Position numbers and translations under genes: made by a program. Positions 61,321 through 64,000 of a stretch of DNA of 64,000 nt are shown piece after piece. Source of the DNA: Carya illinoinensis (lineage: Eukaryota; Streptophyta; Magnoliopsida; Fagales; Juglandaceae). Below the pieces are notes generated by a model. The model searched no databases and had not been told where the DNA came from. It saw only the letters and a program-made list of their open reading frames with translations. Position 1 is the first letter of the stretch. The number at the start of each line of letters is the position of its first letter. The DNA lies in NCBI RefSeq assembly GCF_018687715.1, contig NC_056752.1, positions 53,042,653-53,106,652 on the forward strand, read 5' to 3'.

Positions 61321-64000
61321 ACCAGCCTTTGATCATATATGCCGGGTGTGTCAAAAATATGTGTCCTAAATAGATTAATTTTTTAATAAAATAGTTGGTA
61401 AATAATATAAAAATAATTTAAGTTTATATATTTTATAGTATTTTTTAAAAAATTAAAAAAATAAGATAAAAGATAAAATATTGTTACGATATAATTTTTA
61501 ATTTTTAATTTTATTTTAATATTTAAAAAAGTTAAATTATTTTTTATGTTTTGTTTAAAAATTATAAAAAATTATTATGATTAGATAAAAAATTGAAGAT
61601 TTGAGATTAAAAAATATTTATATTGGTAGTATTTGAATATTGAGATGATATAAAATTAGATGAGATAAAATTTGAGGATATTGCCATCTAAACGATAAAG
61701 AGATTTTATTAAAGTAAATTTAAAAATCGACATTATTTTGTATAATACGTTAATCTACTTTGTAATAAAAATAATTTTATAATTTAACGTACCACATTAA
61801 ACTATATCAATTTATGTTGATTTACTTTTATGAGATCGGCTAAAACATTTTCCGTTTTCACTAATAAGTAATAAATATCTAAACTCTTAAAACATACAAA
61901 CTAAACCTTTTAATGTGACAGTACTTTTAATAGCTCCAAATATGAATCTAAAGTATCCTATAATTTAATACTAAGAAACTATAATGAGCTTGCACATTTG
62001 GATGAAGTTATTGGTACGATAATTTTTTATAATTTATAATTTTATATGAACCTTTCATTTTAAGTAGGTAAAATAATTATAAATTAATTATAGATTTGAT
62101 CATTTATATTTGGATGATTGGCCAAACCGAAATCGAGTCTAGGCTCCGATAAGAACCTAATAATGATAAAAATAAGTGGTCAAGCCCCGTATAAGAGTGA
62201 CTCGTAGGTGTGTATCTAATACGTGATATAGAAAGAAACCAATGATAAGGATATGCATGGAAGGATGAATGGTGGTGGACGATGGTGGCTCATTTTCATA
62301 GTCAAGACTCCAATGTCAGGATAATACACGTTGACAAACAAGTCTACCCAAAAATAAGGTGGATCCCAGTAGCTCTAGTTATCTCCTTTAAATCGATACA
62401 AGATTTTATCACTCGCGCAAAAATCCAACATATAATAAAGCAAACAAGTCTTGACATGTTAAAAGAATTTGGTATTTTTCGTTTTATTTTTTGAAAAATA
62501 AATTTACCTAAAATATTATTAAGGTACGTCTGGCAATGGGAAATATTCGTAATTATTGAGAAATCTTGGAAAACAATAGATGTAATTATATTGAAATTTT
62601 GAGTCGAAAAAGATGGAAATTTTAGTGCTTCCAAAGAATCAGCAGTGATTTGTTTGAAAAATGTCAATTACTTTCTGGATGTCTTGTTGGATGATCCCCG
62701 ATATTAAACCTTTGTAAGTTCTTTACAGTCTTTTGCCAACTAGTGTCATCTTTTCTTGTAATCTCATATTTATCTTTTCTTTGTTCTTGTATCGGTCCTG
62801 GTTGTCCGAGAAGTGGTATTGCAATGATCTACTTCGTGGCAATATGTCATGAAAAAGTAATAGGCCTGATCATTGGCCCGCCCATGCCTTTTTTGGGGCC
62901 CGACCCACTACATGACATCCATAGGCCATTTATAACATAAACAATAAACATCCATGCCATAAGAAATTCATTCATTATTGTTAGAAATATTAGGACCCAT
63001 CAAAGGAACCCCACATGGCCTTTTCAGTGTCAACAAACACTCCTCAAACAGAAATGTTTAAGAACAAAATATAGAATGTGCATACCATAAGCCTTGAGTC
63101 ATTCCTTATTAACATAAATAAAGCTTGATTTGGGATCAAATTCTGAAAAAAAAAAAATTATTAAATGACATAAAAATAAACATTATAAAAAATAAGAATA
63201 CCATTTTGAACAATAGAAATTCAATTTTTTCTAAATGCTAAAGAGCAACAGATGAAAAGACATAAAACAAACAAGAATGCAAAGTGGGTTGTAAATAATT
63301 GATTTACTTCTCTATTCACCATTATAGAGAGCAAGCTAAACATCAAAACCCCAAAAATTTGGAATAATAAAACTCGATAAGACCCAAGAACTGAAGTATA
63401 TTACATAGGAACTAGCTGGATTAGCACAACACTCACACCTTGAAGCTAAGAGCATTTGTAATTTATGTATATTAACATCAAAGGGTAACCCATTATAAAA
63501 ACATCCCACATAAAAAGCATTCCCCTCAAATATCTCCCAATCTTTTGTAATCTCCTACCTTTGTCCAAGAAAAACAAAAGAATGCAACAAGTAATTTTAT
63601 CTTCCATTCTCATTTCTCACTATCCAATGGACAAAAGAAAACTTAATGAGCCAAACTTCCACTCTCTAACCAACTATATCACGTGTGTGAAAAAAAAAAG
63701 CCCAGAAATTTTCGTAGTAATTTCATCGATGACATGCCAGGATTTCTAGAGAACAAATAGAACACGTACATATACTATTTGAACACCTGAATAGATTTTA
63801 AAAAACAAGACATTTCACCACCTTGGACTTGTTAGATACAGCAAAAGTACTTCGGAAGACTTCTACTTTTATTTTGTGGCCCTTATCTCTATGCTAGAAG
63901 AATGCTCTGTTTTGGTGGACGAAATGCATAATGCAAACCTCTTCTGGGTTGGTGGTCTGAAGGGATGAAATGGGTCAAATTACAAAGAAATTAACAGCAA
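61321..64000. other. Right-edge spacer
   Basis: AT-rich to about 62130, with diffuse family A MITE relics (about 61450-61695). 62130-64000 is of mixed composition with short A runs (63147-63159). Open frames of 60-107 codons here match nothing I recognise. No gene, RNA gene or intact element is supported. Confidence 0.5.
61450..61695 (+). repeat. MITE-like dispersed repeat, family A, copy 9 (decayed)
   Basis: 'aaagataaaatattgttac', then 'atatttaaaaaagttaaatt' and 'gattagataaaaaattgaag' follow family order. A second short piece, 'tttgaatattgagatgatat' to 'tttgaggatattgccatcta', adjoins it and may be the end of another copy. Confidence 0.45.

Noticed and set aside
1..64000. tRNA, rRNA or organelle-derived DNA
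   Set aside because: No cloverleaf-like segments with TTCGA-type T-loops or long rRNA/organelle-like stretches were noticed; a dedicated scan was not possible.

Overview
The window is nuclear DNA of a dicot tree. Its genes have many introns with ordinary GT-AG sites, the spacers are very AT-rich, and the proteins closely resemble Arabidopsis families. A dispersed short MITE-like repeat (cores resembling gatgagatgag and gaattgtttattatattttgt) and LINE tails containing 'cttgggctatgcctatt' suggest the Fagales, most likely Juglandaceae (walnut or pecan type). That placement is inferred from recall and was not searched.

Layout. 1-3.2 kb: 5' exons of an ABCC13-type ABC transporter (-), running off the left edge and containing a probable U12-type AT-AC intron. 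3.2-8.95 kb: AT-rich spacer with MITEs. 8.96-12.49 kb: LPA3-like chloroplast DUF1995 protein (+, 12 exons). 13.07-17.7 kb: group II cyclic nucleotide-gated channel (-, 7 coding exons plus a leader exon), convergent with LPA3. 17.7-22.5 kb: spacer. 22.53-24.68 kb: single-exon receptor-like kinase of the At1g80870/At2g45590 type (+). 24.7-33.2 kb: transposon-rich block with a hAT-like MITE and a decayed PIF/Harbinger element. 33.6-34.7 kb: early nodulin-like (lamin-like) phytocyanin (-). 36.7-39.3 kb: PPR protein (-). 40.9-44.8 kb: MRS2/CorA magnesium transporter (-). 46.9-47.5 kb: chloroplast DnaJ J8 (-). 50.2-61.3 kb: PP2C phosphatase (-, 10 coding exons, long leader intron). 61.3-64 kb: spacer with no gene recognised.

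The genes form no single pathway. Kinase, PPR, MRS2 and J8 occur in the order I recall for Arabidopsis At1g80870-At1g80920, and CNGC plus MRS2 also recalls At1g15990-At1g16010. This therefore looks like a conserved ancestral block. Plastid roles recur (LPA3, J8), as do ion transport and signalling (CNGC, MRS2, kinase, PP2C).

No wholly new system was found. The best leads are the AT-AC intron, a set of very short (7-78 bp) retro-insertions with target-site duplications, two of which sit at PP2C splice acceptors, the kinase with a ~340-residue insert before APE, and the long-TIR PIF/Harbinger relic. All gene models are hand-built from splice sites, reading-frame continuity and remembered family sequence. 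No database search was run.
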